DNA from: an uncultured Blautia sp.
GTDB lineage: Bacteria; Bacillota; Clostridia; Lachnospirales; Lachnospiraceae
Reading direction: 5' to 3'
Assembly: GCA_900543715.1 (NCBI GenBank)
Contig: UQSX01000024.1
Span: 1 to 32,847, forward strand
DNA length: 32,847 nucleotides
Both the position numbers and the translations under genes were made by a program. Below the pieces are notes generated by a model. That model ran no database searches, was not told the DNA's origin, and worked only from the letters and a program-made list of their open reading frames with translations. Shown piece by piece: positions 17,891-26,052 of this stretch; within the stretch, counting starts at the first letter, position 1; each line of letters opens with the position of its first letter.

Positions 17891-19375
17891 TCATGTCTGC
17901 ATCAGATCTTTCAGTCTTTTATATAGCTCCCTGTATTTTTCAAAACCTTTGTGATATACCTCCTGATTTTCTTTTCGGGGAGAAAATATTTCACTCTCTA
18001 AAAGAGAAAATTTCTTGCATCCCTCCTCAACAGAAGGAAGGATAGCGGTTCCCGCTACTGCCAATATACAGGCTCCCAGACAGGCCTGCTCTTTTACTTT
18101 GCTTACATAAACTGGCTTTTCAAAGATGTCCGCCTGGATCTGGAGCCACTGCCGGGAGGCTGCTCCTCCTCCTGAGGCGATCACAGCAGAAGCCTCTACG
18201 CCTGATCCTTCCAGGATCTCCATACACTCTTTCAGGCTATAGGTAACGCCCTCCATGACTGCCCGGAGAAAATGTCCCGGCCCATGCCCCAGCGTCATAC
18301 CAAAAAATACTCCCTTAGCCTTTGGATCCATATGAGGGGTCCTTTCGCCGGACAGATAGGGAAGATAGAGAAGCCCTTCTGCTCCTGGCCCGGCCAGGGC
18401 AGCCAGTTCATTGACTTCATGATAGTCCTCAATGTTCAGGATCTTATTTTTTATCCAGTTCATAGACATTCCGCTGCACAGAGTAGCCCCGAATATGGTG
18501 TATGCGCCTTCTATGGCATGACAGAAGGTATTTGTCCGCAGCTTTCTGTCATAAACAGGTTCCGAAAGAAAGGCGGAAATCTGTCCTCCTGTACCGATAT
18601 TGGAGATCACCCTCCCGGGACGGATCACTCCGTTGCCTACACTTTGCGCCTGCTGGTCTCCGGCACCATAGATCACCGGAATTCCCTGAGAAAGGCCTGT
18701 CTCTTCGGCGCAATGGCGGCTGACTGCCCCTGCAATGGCACAGGATTCAGCCACAGAAGGGAAAATCTCCTCTGGCAGTCCGAACCTGTCTAAAAGCTCC
18801 CAGGCCCAGTCTCTCCTGGCCGTAGAAAACATTCCTGTGGCAGAAGCATCACTGACCTCTGCTCCTATATTTCCTGTCATCTTAAACCGCAGGTAATCCT
18901 TTGGAGAAAGGATTTTCCTTACTCTGGAAAATATCTCTGGTTCCTCTTCCTTCACCCATAGAAGAGAAGGAAAGGCAAAGCCGCTGCTGACACGGTTGCA
19001 CAGCAGCCGGCCCATTTCCTCCTCTTTGTATGCACTGTAAATCTCCTCCAGCTGTTTTCCAGCCCTCTGGTCCAGCCAGATCACTGCAGATCTTAAAGGT
19101 TCTCCATTTTCTCCTATAAGGACCAGACCATGCATCTGCCCAGAGTATCCTACCGCAGCGATTTTCCCATAATCTTCCCTAAAGTCCTCTCTGAGCAGCC
19201 CCAGGACTTCCACAAGGGAAGACCACCACATCCGGGGATCCTGCTCTGCATATCCCTGACGGGGAATATCTACCTCATAGGCCTTTGAACGAATTCCCCT
19301 CACACCTTCTTCCGTATCCAGAAGCATTGCCTTGATACTGGAAGTTCCTACATCGATTCCCAAAACTACTGCCAC
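17891..19375 (-). CDS. xylB: Xylulokinase (FGGY family)
   Basis: A 494-aa sugar kinase that phosphorylates D-xylulose for the pentose phosphate pathway. It starts with the ATP-site LGIDVGTSSIKAMLLD and has the substrate block GYSGQMHGLVLIGENG, AVIWLDQRAGKQ, and the C-terminal GGGAASRQWLQIQADIF. The GQMHG motif favours xylulokinase over glycerol or gluconate kinase. The GTG at 19375 was chosen because GGAGGG lies 7 bases upstream; the in-frame ATG at 19426 has no ribosome site and lies at the expected TSS. No xylose isomerase or transporter is nearby, so it is a single-gene unit with its own promoter and terminator. Confidence 0.85.
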   Translation of the reverse strand: MAVVLGIDVGTSSIKAMLLDTEEGVRGIRSKAYEVDIPRQGYAEQDPRMWWSSLVEVLGLLREDFREDYGKIAAVGYSGQMHGLVLIGENGEPLRSAVIWLDQRAGKQLEEIYSAYKEEEMGRLLCNRVSSGFAFPSLLWVKEEEPEIFSRVRKILSPKDYLRFKMTGNIGAEVSDASATGMFSTARRDWAWELLDRFGLPEEIFPSVAESCAIAGAVSRHCAEETGLSQGIPVIYGAGDQQAQSVGNGVIRPGRVISNIGTGGQISAFLSEPVYDRKLRTNTFCHAIEGAYTIFGATLCSGMSMNWIKNKILNIEDYHEVNELAALAGPGAEGLLYLPYLSGERTPHMDPKAKGVFFGMTLGHGPGHFLRAVMEGVTYSLKECMEILEGSGVEASAVIASGGGAASRQWLQIQADIFEKPVYVSKVKEQACLGACILAVAGTAILPSVEEGCKKFSLLESEIFSPRKENQEVYHKGFEKYRELYKRLKDLMQT

Positions 19376-19432
19376 CTGTTTACCCTCCAAATTTTCTGAG
19401 CTATGATCACCCTCTGACAAGGGCATATTTTT

Positions 19433-19460
19433 ATTATAGCAATGCTTTTGGAAAATTCCA
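19433..19460 (-). promoter_or_regulatory. Promoter of xylB
   Basis: Perfect TATAAT (19438-19433) with a 16-base spacer to a poor TGGAAT -35 (19460-19455). The weak -35 suggests activator dependence. Leader of about 50 nt before the GTG start. Confidence 0.5.
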
Positions 19461-19475
19461 GTTATTCTTCCTTTC

Positions 19476-19830
19476 TCAGAAAAGAATATCCTTTCCCGTC
19501 ACTTTCCTGTAGAACTTTTCCTCATCAATCCGGTACCCCACAGATCGGACACTTAAAATCACATCATGCATGTCCAGTCTCCGCCGCAGATTTTTTATGT
19601 GTGTGTCTACATTTCTGCCGCCGTCTCTTTTTCTTAAAGGGAGAGCCCCATTGATCTCTTCTCTGCTCACTACTGCACCTATATGTTCCAGCATGTAGAA
19701 AAGAACTTCAAATTCGTAAGGCCCTATCCGAAGTTCTTTTCCTTTTTGAATAAGCAGGTGCTGCTTTTCTTCCATCTGCATTTTTCCAAAGCAGCGTCTC
19801 CTGTTCTTCATTACATCTTCCTGGATATAT
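19476..19830 (-). pseudogene. OmpR-type response regulator, receiver domain missing
   Basis: The frame encodes a nearly complete winged-helix output domain: KELRIGPYEFEVLFYMLEHI, then VVSREEINGAL, the recognition helix region RNVDTHIKNLRRRL, and VRSVGYRIDEEKF at the end. The receiver domain with its phosphorylatable Asp is absent. Upstream the frame passes into antiparallel-frame DUF4340 sequence, with the junction in about 19815-19840. The first ATG candidates (19916 or later) have no sound ribosome site, so production of a stable protein is doubtful. Confidence 0.8.
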
Positions 19831-19834
19831 CTGT

Positions 19835-20370
19835 GAAGGATCCTCTGCATAATAGTCCACACATTCCTCCCAGGAAAATTCAGAAAGAGTGGTAAAGGTA
19901 TTCTCTGTATTTTCATTATCCAGATTCCGATATTCTTCTCCGTCCTGAAGATAATAAGTATAAGCGTCGCTGTAGCAATAGCCGCTTTCCTCTTTATACA
20001 CCATGTCCACAGCTTCTTCCTTGTCTACAGATACAGAAGATATACTCTCCATCTCCGGTATCTCTTCTTTCTGTACGCAGTCCAGAGAAGTGATCTGAGA
20101 AAGATTTTCGGCAATCTCATCCAGCAGTTCCTGGTCTACTGCCATCTTATCGTCTGTTTCATATTTCCATTCTCCATCCTGGCGGGCAAAAGACACTTCT
20201 TCTTCATAATTCCAGGACAGCCGGGTAATATCCCCGCTTTCTATGTCTATAATAGCCGTCTCTTTCTCTGACATTTTTTCCTCAAAGTTCACCTGGGAGA
20301 CAGCCACCGTTCCTCCTACACATACCACCAGGATTCCTGAAAGTATAAGCAATCTTTTCTGACGTTTCAT
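19835..20370 (-). pseudogene. DUF4340 protein of a GldG-type ABC operon, 3'-truncated
   Basis: The start overlaps the GldG stop (ATGA). The protein has an N-terminal membrane anchor (LLILSGILVVCVGGTVAVSQV), then the DUF4340 pattern: DIESGDITRLSWNYEEEVSF, DGEWKY, DQELLDEIAENLSQI, a LxDGEEYRNLD strand, and ECVDYYAEDPSQ, where the family normally continues YGL(D)xP with a second repeat. After about residue 178 the frame enters response-regulator DNA. DUF4340 proteins accompany ABC-2 exporters and GldG-like proteins; their biochemical role is unknown. Confidence 0.75.
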
Positions 20371-21672
20371 CTCTGTTTCCTCCTTACTACTACAATGATT
20401 CCAGCGATCAGATAGACTGCCGGGATTATGCCCATGGTCACTACCTTGATCATGGAGGAATCGCCGGTGCTGATAGTCAGATATTCATTGGTAAGGCTTT
20501 TAGATCTGACGGAAATGCTGTCATCTTTCTCACACATCATCTCCAGCACATTCAGCACAAAATCCTCGTTGGCATCTGAAGAGTAAGAATTATAGGCATC
20601 CTCCATCATCTGAGAAGAGGCGATCCATACCAGCTGCATCTGCTGCTCGTCTTCCAGCTCCTTTGTGACCAGAGCCGCCAGGGTAATCGGGCCCTCTATA
20701 TCTCCCTCTTCTTTTTCGTAAGTCTCAATATCATAACCTTCTTCCTTAATAAAGGATTCTTCAGAGGACTCCAAAAGAGAAGTCACGGTTACATCTTCAG
20801 AAGCATTGGATACATCCAGGCCCTTGGCTACAGGGACCACCACCTGATAGTTATCGTCAATGAGAGGGTCTGTAATATCACTGGAATTCATTTCCGGCAT
20901 AAGAAGAACTGGATTTCCGTACACATAATTATCCGTATTTTCCTCTACAACCACACCTTCCAGCACAGAAATCCCATAATTTTCCATTACCGAATTCAGG
21001 TTTGGCAGTTCCTCTTCTTCAGCAGTTCCGCTGATGATCAGCACTCTTCCCCCGCTTTCCATAAAGCTGATGAGCATATCTCTTTCTGTCTCTGAAATAT
21101 CTGTAGAGGGAGAGTTGATCAAAACACATTCCACTTCTTCAGGAACGGATTCTGAACTCAGCAAAGACAAAGTTTCTGTTTCCAGATTATCCCTCTCCAA
21201 AGCCTCCTGAAAACTTTCTGTCAGCTCTGCCTCTCCATGTCCTTCCAGGATATGCACCACTGGAAGCTCTTCTGTGGTGCAGTAAGATATAGCTGATGTG
21301 ATCAGGCTTTCTCCTGCAAATTCATCTGCACTGGAGTACATGGAATAATAGGACATACTGCTGGTCTCATACATATCTTCATAACTGATATAGCGATATT
21401 TATCTCCGCATTCCACAATAATCGAATTGTTATATATGGTCTCATCCGTATAAGCATCTGTAAAATCCGGATTCAGATCCGGGTCCTTTTTCTCCACTGT
21501 TACCCGGCTGCTGTAGTCTTCATAATTGTGAAGAAGTTTCTCTACATATTCATCTTCTTCTCCGCTTGCTACTACCCAATAACAGGAAAAAACTGTAGCT
21601 TCCCATTTTAGAGGACCGGGTGCCAAACTGCTCCCTTGTCTTTTGCAGATAATTTTTTATTGGAATCTTCAT
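20367..21672 (-). pseudogene. GldG-like ABC auxiliary protein, internal deletion with frameshift
   Basis: The start ATG at 21672 overlaps the permease stop (TAATG) and gives MKIPIKNYLQKTREQFGTRS then SKMGSYSF, the usual GldG N-terminus just before its TM helix. The frame then shifts. In a second frame the family resumes at WVVASGEEDEYVEKLLHNYE and runs through DPDLNPDFTDAY, VHILEGHGE, INSPSTDISETERDML and a C-terminal TM helix (IIPAVYLIAGIIVVVRRKQR). The missing part, at about 21600-21610, would hold the N-terminal TM helix and the start of the ABC_transp_aux domain (roughly 60-70 codons). A full protein would be a membrane-anchored partner of the ABC exporter. Confidence 0.8.
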
Positions 21673-22228
21673 TAGTTATATCTCCTTTTCTCAAGTGACT
21701 GAACGGTTAAGAACAAAAAGAATACGATAACACTGATAAAATACACTACATGGGTGTAATCAAAAATACCGTCCACAAATTCATAAAATCTTTCATAAAC
21801 AGAGATATTCTCCAGAATTTTGGGAAAAAGCCCTTCAAACCATTGGTTCTTGTAAATATACAGAGCTACTGCGGCAATTATGGATACTGCTCCAAAGCCT
21901 TTAGAAAGAATACTGTTTCCGGTCATATTTTTCACCAGCAGGGCAATGATCAGTTCCAATATCAGGATTGCTATAAAAGAGCCATAGGCGGAAGATGCCA
22001 CATATTCAGCCAGTGTGACCATATAATAATTCAGCAGCATAGCCGCAAAACAGATTCCTGCCGCCATAGCCTGGGATTCTGTAATAGAAGAAATAAATAT
22101 ACCGATAGAAAGCAGCGCCGCCGCTGTCATAATATAAGCGAAAAGAGTACCATAGGCAGTAGGCAGATAAATATTTCCGTAATTTTTCAGGATCAGGGGA
22201 TAAGCGATTACCAGACACATGGGAATCA
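21672..22228 (-). pseudogene. ABC-2 permease (GldF-like), 5'-truncated
   Basis: About 185 residues of the C-terminal half of an ABC-2 type permease: LVIAYPLILKNYGNIYLPTA, the family's IGIFISSITESQAMAAGI, further TM helices and FDYTHVVYFISVIVFFLFLT before the end. The first half is absent. In its place the frame continues seamlessly from the tail of the ATPase (LTDASLEES to VIPMCLV at about 22229), producing an in-frame ATPase-permease fusion that no functional transporter would have. Confidence 0.82.
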
Positions 22229-22650
22229 CCGATTCTTCTAAAGATGCGTCTGTAAGAACCTCAATGGATGCCCTTGGAGCCATCATTTTTTCCAGGTTCT
22301 CCGCTGTGTCATAAGCAATAAGTCTTCCCTTCGAAATAATCAGTATCTCATCACACCACAAATCTCAGATATTCTCTGGGAGTCTCTTCCAGATACAGAG
22401 GCGGCTGCTCCGGAAGATATCCGATCATCTTTTTGGCCTCTATAGGTTGTTCAAAAATGTCATATTCCCCTATAGAAACATTGCCGGAAGTGGCAGACAG
22501 ACAGCCCGTCATAATATTCATGGTGGTGGATTTACCCGCCCCATTGGGCCCCAGGAAACCGCAGACTGTGCCTTCTTTGATGGAAAAAGAAATATGGTCT
22601 ACAGCCTTATGATTTCCGTAATACTTGGTCAGATTTTTTACTTCGATCAT
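22229..22650 (-). pseudogene. ABC transporter ATPase, internal deletion and fusion
   Basis: From ATG 22650 (AGGAAAG ribosome site) the gene encodes an ABC ATPase N-terminus: MIEVKNLTKYYGNHKAVDHI, Walker A GPNGAGKST (about residues 36-44), and the Q-loop region GYLPEQPPLYLEETPREYLRF. It then jumps, out of frame at about 22355-22362, to the domain's far end, CDEILIISKGRLIAYDTAEN. The signature motif, Walker B and switch His (about 100 codons) are missing, so it cannot hydrolyse ATP. It was the first gene of an ATPase-permease-GldG-DUF4340 operon; all four genes are broken. Confidence 0.85.
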
Positions 22651-22772
22651 CTGTTTCTTTCCTTTCTGCGCAATTTGTACTGTATCCATGTTAGCCCTTC
22701 TCTGTGTTCTTTCATTGGAGCTTTTGTGTTTCTTTTATGAAAATTTTATAAACTTCTCTTGGCAGAGCAAAG

Positions 22773-22819
22773 AAAAAGCGCTGCCTGACAGCTTTTTTGG
22801 CTGTCTGACAACGCCTTTT
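22773..22819 (-). terminator. Terminator of the polymerase-YolD operon
   Basis: A long imperfect hairpin of about 20 bp with a perfect inner GACAGC/GCTGTC end, followed on the minus strand by GCTTTTTCTTTG. It lies just past the YolD stop. Confidence 0.75.
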
Positions 22820-22825
22820 CCTTTG

Positions 22826-23251
22826 TTATATGCTGTGGACAATAATGTCCACTATCTGGTCCAGCTCTATCTTTCTTCCCTCCTCCATAATAAGCATCCC
22901 ACTGTCCCCGTCTGCTTTTCTGATTCTTCCAAAAGCTTCGAAATATGCTCCTCCTGTTTTCTTCTGATCCGGCAGAAAATAGGTAACGGTAACTATGGGC
23001 TTTTCCCCAGGAGCATTTACTGCCCTCTGAAACTTATAATTCAGTGCCTGCTTTTCATCTTCAGACAGCTCTGGCTTTCTTTCCGTCTGTCGGGCTGTCT
23101 CTTTTATTACTTCCCCATAACCGGTCAATGCGGCAAAGGGTGCAAACTGAGCCGCTCTCCCAGAGAGCGGCATAGGCGGATGCGCCCTGGATATATGATG
23201 AGGAAGATTTATAATGTCCTCATAATTTTTCTCCTGGCTCTCTCTGCTCAT
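22826..23251 (-). CDS. YolD-like protein
   Basis: A 141-aa member of the YolD-like family, which is typically encoded next to UvrX/UmuC-type Y-family polymerases in Firmicutes. Visible features are the N-terminal MSRESQEKNYEDIINLPHH, the RAAQFAPFAALTGYGEVIKE block (residues about 32-51) and a beta-rich C-terminus with IELDQIVDI. Its start overlaps the polymerase stop by 4 bases (ATGA), so it is translationally coupled. Its function is thought to relate to controlling or assisting the polymerase in DNA-damage tolerance. It shares the LexA-controlled promoter at 24819-24854. Confidence 0.88.
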   Translation of the reverse strand: MSRESQEKNYEDIINLPHHISRAHPPMPLSGRAAQFAPFAALTGYGEVIKETARQTERKPELSEDEKQALNYKFQRAVNAPGEKPIVTVTYFLPDQKKTGGAYFEAFGRIRKADGDSGMLIMEEGRKIELDQIVDIIVHSI

Positions 23252-24771
23252 GCCCTGTGTCCTCCTATCTGACAGTTCCTGTCTCTGGCTGTTGCTCCTT
23301 TTTCCAGACTCATGCCTCTTAAAACAGCATTCTTTCCGAATTTTTTCTTGATCTCCAGTACAGCCTTCTGCATTTTCTGTTCCCGTTCTCTTTCCGCATC
23401 CTCTTTCTCCTGCTTTCTGCTAAGGGCCTCATAGTCGGTAAAAAGGTCCATCTGCTGAAACTGTGTTTTATCCTCTGCCTGAGATTCCGGTATTACATGT
23501 TCCGCTGCCATATTGATGCGGCGTACCAGTAACTTTTGGTCCACAATCTTGTCAAAAAGCTCTGTAACTCCCTGGAGAATCTGCCGGGAAGAAGAAGTAT
23601 ACCCATTTAAATTTATCGTACCATGAGCATGCTTGGGAATTTTTCTTCCATACATATCTGTAGTAACCTCTCCCCTATATTGCTTTCGCAGATCAGAGTC
23701 TTTCAAATTGTCGATATCATACCCCACTGTCAGGACAAGCTGGTCGGTAACAAGCCCCTTATCTACCAGGTCCAGAGCCAGCATATCCGCCATTTCCCGG
23801 ACTACCAGCCTTGCCCTGTCAAAAGGATAGGGACACTGCAGCACCTGTCCGGACCCCACACTGCTGTTCTGTGGTCTATAGGCTTTGATATCTGCCATGG
23901 TGCAGGGTTCCCAGCCCCAGGCATGGTCGATGAGCAGTTCTGCATTAACGCCAAAAAGCTCATATAGAAGCTCCTCCTGATAATAGTCCCCAGGTTTTCC
24001 CAGAGAACAGCGGGCAATGTCTCCCATGGTATACAGCCCATGGGCTTCCAGCTTTCTGGCATAGCCTCTCCCCACCCGCCAAAAATCCGTAAGAGGCCTG
24101 TGAGACCACAACTGTCTGCGGTAGGACATTTCATCTAACTGTGCAATACGCACACCATTTTCATCTGCCGGAATGTGTTTTGCCACAATATCCATAGCTG
24201 CTTTAGCAAGATACAGGTTGGTGCCGATTCCTGCTGCTGCCGTAATACCAATATTCTCAAGCACATCCAGGATCATCTTCATGGCCAGTTCCCGGGCAGT
24301 TATTCCATAGGTCTTCAGGTAGGATGTAGCATCAATAAAAACTTCATCAATGGAATAAACATGAATGTCTTCCGGCGCTATATACTTCAGATAGATCTGA
24401 TAAATCCTGCTGCTGATCTCCATGTACTTAGCCATCTGAGGCGGGGCTGTTATATAATCTGCCTCAAGAGCCGGGTTCTCTCGAAGTTCTGGCTCTTGAC
24501 AGGAAGATCCGATGAATTTTTGCCCAGGTGCTGACTGCCTTCGTATCCCATTGATCTCTCTGACTTTCTGAATCACTTCAAAAAGTCTTGCTCTGCCCGG
24601 AATCCCATAGGCTTTAAGAGAAGGAGACACTGCAAGGCAGATGGTTTTCTCTGTCCTGGTTCTGTCCGCCACTACCAGATTGGTCGTCATGGGGTCCAGT
24701 TCCCGCTCTATACATTCCACAGAGGCATAGAAAGATTTCAGATCAATAGCAATATAGGTTCTCTCAGTCAT
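23248..24771 (-). CDS. Y-family DNA polymerase (UmuC/UvrX type)
   Basis: A 507-aa translesion polymerase. The first catalytic aspartate is in YIAIDLKSFYASVEC (Asp10), the acidic pair in VYSIDEVFIDATSYL (about residues 140-146), and thumb/HhH sequences follow (LTDFWRVGRGYARKLEAHGL). A little-finger domain and a C-terminal tail carry QMDLF (about residue 440), a classical beta-clamp binding motif. It would copy damaged DNA at low fidelity during the SOS response. The long linker after YAxxxxxxGIPGRARLFE is typical of the gut-Firmicute version of this family. ATG 24771 has AGGAGG upstream. The promoter overlaps a LexA box. Confidence 0.92.
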   Translation of the reverse strand: MTERTYIAIDLKSFYASVECIERELDPMTTNLVVADRTRTEKTICLAVSPSLKAYGIPGRARLFEVIQKVREINGIRRQSAPGQKFIGSSCQEPELRENPALEADYITAPPQMAKYMEISSRIYQIYLKYIAPEDIHVYSIDEVFIDATSYLKTYGITARELAMKMILDVLENIGITAAAGIGTNLYLAKAAMDIVAKHIPADENGVRIAQLDEMSYRRQLWSHRPLTDFWRVGRGYARKLEAHGLYTMGDIARCSLGKPGDYYQEELLYELFGVNAELLIDHAWGWEPCTMADIKAYRPQNSSVGSGQVLQCPYPFDRARLVVREMADMLALDLVDKGLVTDQLVLTVGYDIDNLKDSDLRKQYRGEVTTDMYGRKIPKHAHGTINLNGYTSSSRQILQGVTELFDKIVDQKLLVRRINMAAEHVIPESQAEDKTQFQQMDLFTDYEALSRKQEKEDAEREREQKMQKAVLEIKKKFGKNAVLRGMSLEKGATARDRNCQIGGHRA

Positions 24772-24818
24772 ATCAGGGCCTCCTATGTTCTTTAATATGT
24801 AAAATATCTTCTTTTACT

Positions 24819-24854
24819 ATCATAACATAAGAAAATAGCTCGAACAAGTGTTCT
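24819..24854 (-). promoter_or_regulatory. SOS promoter: LexA box over the -35 of the polymerase gene
   Basis: CGAACAAGTGTTCT (24841-24854) matches the Gram-positive LexA site CGAAC-4-GTTCG at 9 of 10 fixed bases. On the minus strand it overlaps the -35 TTGTTC (24847-24842), followed by a 17-base spacer and extended -10 TG-T-TATGAT (24824-24819). LexA binding would block the promoter. Confidence 0.85.
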
Positions 24855-24875
24855 TTTTTCACTTTTTCAAACAAT

Positions 24876-24904
24876 TTGAGTTCATTTTCTATATATGTTA
24901 TCAT
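24876..24904 (+). promoter_or_regulatory. Promoter of the J-domain gene
   Basis: TTGAGT (24876-24881), 17-base spacer, TATCAT (24899-24904) with an upstream TG (extended -10). It is divergent from the SOS promoter, about 20 bases from the LexA box. Confidence 0.55.
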
Positions 24905-24951
24905 AAAACAAGCATAAAAACAGGAAATCCGAGAAAGGAGGGCCACATACC

Positions 24952-25895
24952 ATGACATTGGCAGAAGCCTGCAGAATCCTGGACATTTCCCTAGATACAG
25001 ATATGGAACAGATCAAAAAACAATACCGAAAGCTTATGCTCCAGTTTCACCCGGATGTTTCCGGCTCTTCTGAAGCCGGCTATCAGTACAGTGTCCAGGA
25101 GATCAACCTGGCCTATGCGGTTCTAAAAAAAGGGTTCACAGAATTGGAAAGCATTTCTTTTTCAGAAAAAGAAAAGAGTTTTCAGGACAATCTTCTTAGC
25201 TGGAACGCACCCACGAATTCCAATGCATGGAAGGAGCGGGATATCCTCCACTATGCAGAGGACTGTGAAGGAAATATTCTGGGAAATTTTACCATTGCCC
25301 GGGGAAAATATCTGTGGACAGCAGAGGAAGATTTTTCTTTATTTCTCCTGAGTCTTTACCGCTGCGGTCAGGAAGTGCTGGACGAAATCGACGCATCCCT
25401 TCAAAGGGAAGAACCTCCTTCTCTCCGCCGAAGAATCCAGCCCCAGCTTACCTATCTTCTGGCTCAGCAGTTTATGGATGGAACTGCTCTCCTTAAAGAA
25501 CTGGCCAAAAAAATCTCCCCCGAAAAAGGAGATGGTGGAATCTACTACCTGCCTGCACCCGGGACTCTGTAAGTCTTAAAGACAGGGAGTCTCTTTTTCC
25601 CTCCAGGCTGAAAGACCACCGGCTGTATCTGAAAAACAGCGCCGGGCAGGAACTGGGGTATCTGTCTTTTCCTGACGATCGGTTCTATTACATTGTCATT
25701 CCTCTTTTTGAACAGCGAAGAGTTCTTGTAAAAATAAAGGCAGTTAAAAAGCCGGTCACATCAGGGAAGAGGAAAACTTCCAGATATCAGAGCCTTCATC
25801 TGTGGCTGAAGTTTTCCGAAAAAGCAGAAAAACATCTGCCAGAAAATCTGAATCTTCAGATCCGGCAGCTGCTGGAAATTTATGGACACATGTAA
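24952..25895 (+). pseudogene. J-domain protein with a one-base frameshift
   Basis: The first frame (ATG 24952, AAAGGAGGG ribosome site) encodes an N-terminal J domain, LAEACRILDISLDTDMEQIK then YRKLMLQFHPDVSG with the HPD motif. A roughly 130-residue region follows, ending YYLPAPGTL at TAA 25570. Shifting by one base at the CCCGGG run (25558-25563) restores a long frame (DSVSLKDRESLFPSRLKDHR to QIRQLLEIYGHM, stop 25893-25895). Together about 314 aa, so one G appears to be missing. J proteins stimulate DnaK ATPase; this one would be a specialised co-chaperone with a beta-rich C-terminal domain I cannot name. Sequencing error, mutation or (less likely) programmed frameshift are all possible. 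Confidence 0.8.
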
Positions 25896-26052
25896 CTAAA
25901 TCGTTGAAATCCTTTCGTAAAGGGTCCGGAATCTTCTGTCACATCCGGCGCAGACATTGACGATCACGGAACTTTTCTGCACTTTCCGGGCGGTACAGGT
26001 TTAATGCACATCCGGGGTTAAAGTATAGATTTCTTCCGTCTTTTTGGATCAT
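25896..26052 (-). pseudogene. Cys-rich small protein gene with internal deletion
   Basis: From ATG 26052, inside the end of the Nudix gene in another frame, the sequence reads MIQKDGRNLYFNPGCALNLY then RPESAEKF. It then shifts, and the other frame gives VIVNVCAGCDRRFRTLYERI before a stop at 25896-25898. NPGCALxLYxPE and NVCAGCDRRFRxLYxxIST belong, as I recall, to one Lachnospiraceae protein of unknown function with a larger middle and a longer end. Here the middle is lost at about 25960-25970, and the 3' end runs into the J-domain gene's stop. Confidence 0.5.

Noticed and set aside
22625..23272. Plus-strand 215-codon frame
   Set aside because: It is the antisense shadow of the YolD gene and of a terminator, with no start signal.
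24773..24958. Minus-strand 61-codon frame between the polymerase and J-domain genes
   Set aside because: It covers the two divergent promoters and the LexA box and lacks a ribosome site.
25558..25572. Programmed -1 frameshift in the J-domain gene
   Set aside because: CCCGGGA is not a typical slippery heptamer and no stimulatory hairpin is evident; a lost base is simpler.
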